Positions 61,306 to 64,000 of a stretch of 64,000 bases of DNA are shown here, piece after piece; the first letter of the stretch is position 1; each line of letters opens with the position of its first letter. The notes below the pieces were generated by a model. It was given only the letters and a program-made list of their open reading frames with translations. It searched no databases and had not been told where the DNA came from. A program made the position numbers and the translations under genes. The stretch is from Symsagittifera roscoffensis (taxonomy: Eukaryota > Xenacoelomorpha > Acoela > Convolutidae): contig NC_087070.1 of assembly GCF_963678635.1 (NCBI RefSeq), positions 5,612,539-5,676,538 on the forward strand, in the 5' to 3' direction.

Positions 61306-64000
61306 CCTGACATTGTAGATTTGTTCAATCTAAATATATACAATGATTTTAATTTGAATGCTATTTTACCCTATAGTTCTCTATCGACTAACGATGAAGG
61401 GCTTTAATTTGATATATATATATAACTCGACCCAGTGTGCAAGATCTGCACCTGTTTTCAAATCCACCCCTGGTGTCAAAAAACTAATCCCTGAATTTTT
61501 GATCGCAAACTTCAATTTTGAAAGGGTAAAAAAAGTAAAAATCTCCTGGCCCATTGAATTGAATAATTTTAAACTCTATCGGGGTTGATTATAAACGGAG
61601 TGAGCATCATTTTATAGGTGAGAAGACAATTCGTAACAGACGAATGTTAACAAGAAAAATTCGCAACAAACCTCACACAGAAAATGGCAATACATCATAA
61701 ATAACCAATTCTTTTGATTTTGAAAGAATTTCTTACTTTTTGCAAAATTGATAGCAAAAAAGAGCAAAAAAGCTGACAAATGATCGAGCTTGAATTTGTG
61801 TTCAAAATTTATCATTTTTAGTCAATTCAAAAACAAAAAATACTGAGTGGATCACATCTCACAAATATGTCTTTTTTTCTGCTCTGTAAAACAAAACTGG
61901 TTGTATTACTTTTTTGTTCTTATATTTTCATCAAAATCAAAAATAATCTTCCATAGTAGAACTCGTCATTGAGCTTAGAACATACTTTTCTTAATCATAA
62001 TGGTTTTTTTCTGTTTTAAAGTCTTCAACTGAAAAAAAACTAATTCTTGTGGCAAGAGGTGTTGGTATTTCACTCAAGAAATAATTTTTGAGCAGTTTTT
62101 TCAATATTGGCAACCTTCTCAAAAAGTAGTTCATTTGCATTAAAGTAGTTCAGTATGCTATAAAACTTTGAGTATCCATACCCTGGTTGACTTCTATACA
62201 AAAAAATGTCTTTTGTACGATTTATGAAGTTTATGAAAAAGATTAATATCATGCAATTTCCACACAAGCAAAAAGTATAACTGGCGTCTGGCTCAATTCC
62301 AATCAATGTCTGGTTGGGATGTGAATATTGAAATGTGAACATGACTAACTCGCATACGGCAGCCTAAGGGAATTACATGCTGCTTCTTTTTTTACATGCT
62401 CGTTCATTACCAACTGCTGCGCACAACTGCTATAGTAACCAGCAGTGACAAAAATGGATTGGGATTATGCAATTTGGGTCTAAATCCGGATGCGGCGCGA
62501 CCCTTAAGGTCTGGACATGAGTCTGGGACCTCGACCCGGGTAATAGTATGAAAAAAAGTAAGTAGGTTAAATTCAGATCAATTTTAGTATAAAAAAATAC
62601 AAAGATTAAATCCCAGCTAAGAAGTTTATCCAAATCGATTTTACATTGATTAAAATTCATTTTTTCCAATCTTATATTTTTTAAATTTTCATGGGGATTA
62701 AAACGGATTAAACTTCGTCAGTTTCGAATTTGTATTCCATGTATTTTTTGCCTATCATTTTTCATTTTATATATATAGCGTATTCTAGCATAAGAAGACT
62801 AAGTTAAAAGACTAAGTAAAAATATCAATAAAACTCTATAATTTTCTTGCATTTTTTATTTCAAAATCTGATTCATTTTCACCTTTTTCTTGATTCCTTT
62901 TATGTTTTGGCTCAAAATCTGATTTACATTCATGATTTTCTAGGATTATTTTTTTTACCCTTTTCTTGTTTGTTACATAGAATTTTGCCCGTAATCTGAT
63001 CTAGAATGATGATTTGTATGATTTCATTGCATCTTTTTGAGCGTGAAATCTGACTCGCGTGTTTTTTTTTATTTCGAAAATTAAAAAATTAAATTAGCAA
63101 AAAAATGGTTTTAAATTTAGCAAAAAAAAATGATTTTAGTGAGTCTGAAAATCCATCCAAATCGAATTAAATTGATTTGTAAGACAATTAAATCGATCCA
63201 AAATTTTCAAAAACTTTTTTTCAACCGATTTAAAACGGAGTTTTGGATGGATTTTAGCAAGTCGGAAAATCCATTCAAATTGATTTAAATCAGTTTTTTA
63301 GACACTTGATCCATAATTATTAAAAAAGATCGAATTAAATCAATTTAAAATTCATTTAAGTTCGTAAAATGTACGTTGTTAATCGATTAGGATCGATCAA
63401 AATCACTTCTGAAACAATTGAAATCGATTCGTAACCATTTTCGTCAGTGCGCAGAGATACCTGAAAAATCGATGCGCATAAATGCATTTCGTTCTGCTCT
63501 AGGTATGGGAGTTTTTTTTTCCATACGAAAGAAATCTTAGACCGTTTTCTGAAATGTTTTTACGTTGCTTCGATTATGTTTAACACCGCTTTTTGCTGAA
63601 CGAGTGCCAGAATTTAATTTAAAAATTAAGGTGCGACTTCCAACGTCTGATTTTTTCAAAGAAGAGAGTAGAGAATTTAGTTAATTAGTAATTTTTTGCC
63701 GTTTAGCCCGCAAAACTAGCGCAGTTTAATTTCTGAGTTGTTTCATGTGAAGAAACTCATGGTTTTTGCTTGGTAGGGCAAAATACAAACCTAAAAAGCA
63801 AAAACAAAAATATTTATAAGTTTCCATTTATGCTAAAACTGCATTTCTTACAATTTTCAATTAAGGAAAAATTGCTCGCCACACGATTCCATTAGTATCA
63901 ATTATGCAATTCGAATGATTCCAATTAATGAAAAAAATCCAGTGGTCATGGAAATGTATGCTACTATTTTTCCATAAATGAAAACCGTAAACGAAAGCAA
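61306..64000. other. 3' flank of receptor B, no gene supported
   Basis: AT-rich. A minus-strand frame at 62070-62342 (90 codons, with GIEPDASYTFCLCGNC and NRTKDIFLYRSQPGYG) looks protein-like but has no domain I recognise. Around 62450-62540 a GC-richer patch (GCGGCGCGACCC, CTCGACCCGGG) may be a SINE remnant. TCGATTTAAA-like words are frequent from 63120 to 63430. Confidence 0.4.

Overview
This is eukaryotic, almost certainly invertebrate animal, nuclear DNA. It is AT-rich. Genes are split into short exons with canonical GT-AG junctions and are separated by long introns full of transposons and simple repeats. I see no operon, rRNA or intact tRNA gene. The lineage cannot be fixed from the sequence alone. 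A 200-base run of N at 48807-49006 marks an assembly join.

Host genes: two rhodopsin-like (class A) seven-transmembrane receptors lie in tandem on the + strand. Receptor A runs from 7712 to 40604: TM2, ECL1/TM3, TM4, ECL2/TM5, ICL3/TM6 and TM7 exons are visible, and the first exon with TM1 is not. It has unusual motifs (DKL instead of DRY, GFYVY instead of NPxxY). Receptor B runs from 52658 to 61305: ECL1/TM3, TM3-TM4, TM5, ICL3 and TM7 exons are visible, with no recognisable TM1-TM2 exon upstream and no TM6 exon in the expected intron. A 225-bp exon-like frame at 41376-41600 could be an alternative C-tail of receptor A.

Mobile DNA dominates. (1) An apparently intact BEL/Pao LTR retrotransposon on the - strand (19829-28590): 437/438-bp LTRs with two differences, a 5-bp target duplication, a single gag-pol frame of 1861 codons, and a leader holding a 126-bp tandem array. 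(2) A Ty3/Gypsy element on the - strand (29091-35200): 228/229-bp LTRs, AGTT target duplication, and reading frames broken mainly at homopolymers. Elements 1 and 2 make up about 91% of one intron of receptor A, both antisense to it. (3) A decayed Ty3/Gypsy copy on the + strand (about 49.0-52.6 kb, possibly from 44.07 kb). (4) A 4.4-kb LTR-bounded element on the - strand (44117-48529, ATGA target duplication), nested beside or inside element 3. It carries an unrecognised, G-poor, decayed reading frame and no recognisable RT or integrase. (5) Non-autonomous DNA elements with 8-bp target duplications (hAT type) at 7865-8261, 36129-36450 and 60195-60596; the second keeps the C-terminal end of a hAT transposase. 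(6) A roughly 500-bp dispersed family (R1) with a hairpin end, present in at least six copies, two of them forming a large inverted repeat at 4.6-6.4 kb. (7) A tRNA-derived SINE-like head near 2.3 kb.

The rest is intronic or intergenic sequence with tandem repeats, foldbacks and palindrome-rich patches. The best candidates for something undescribed are the ORF of the 4.4-kb LTR element, the repeated I-Q-G peptides in the Gypsy polyprotein, and the SUMO-interaction-like motif in the third Gypsy element.
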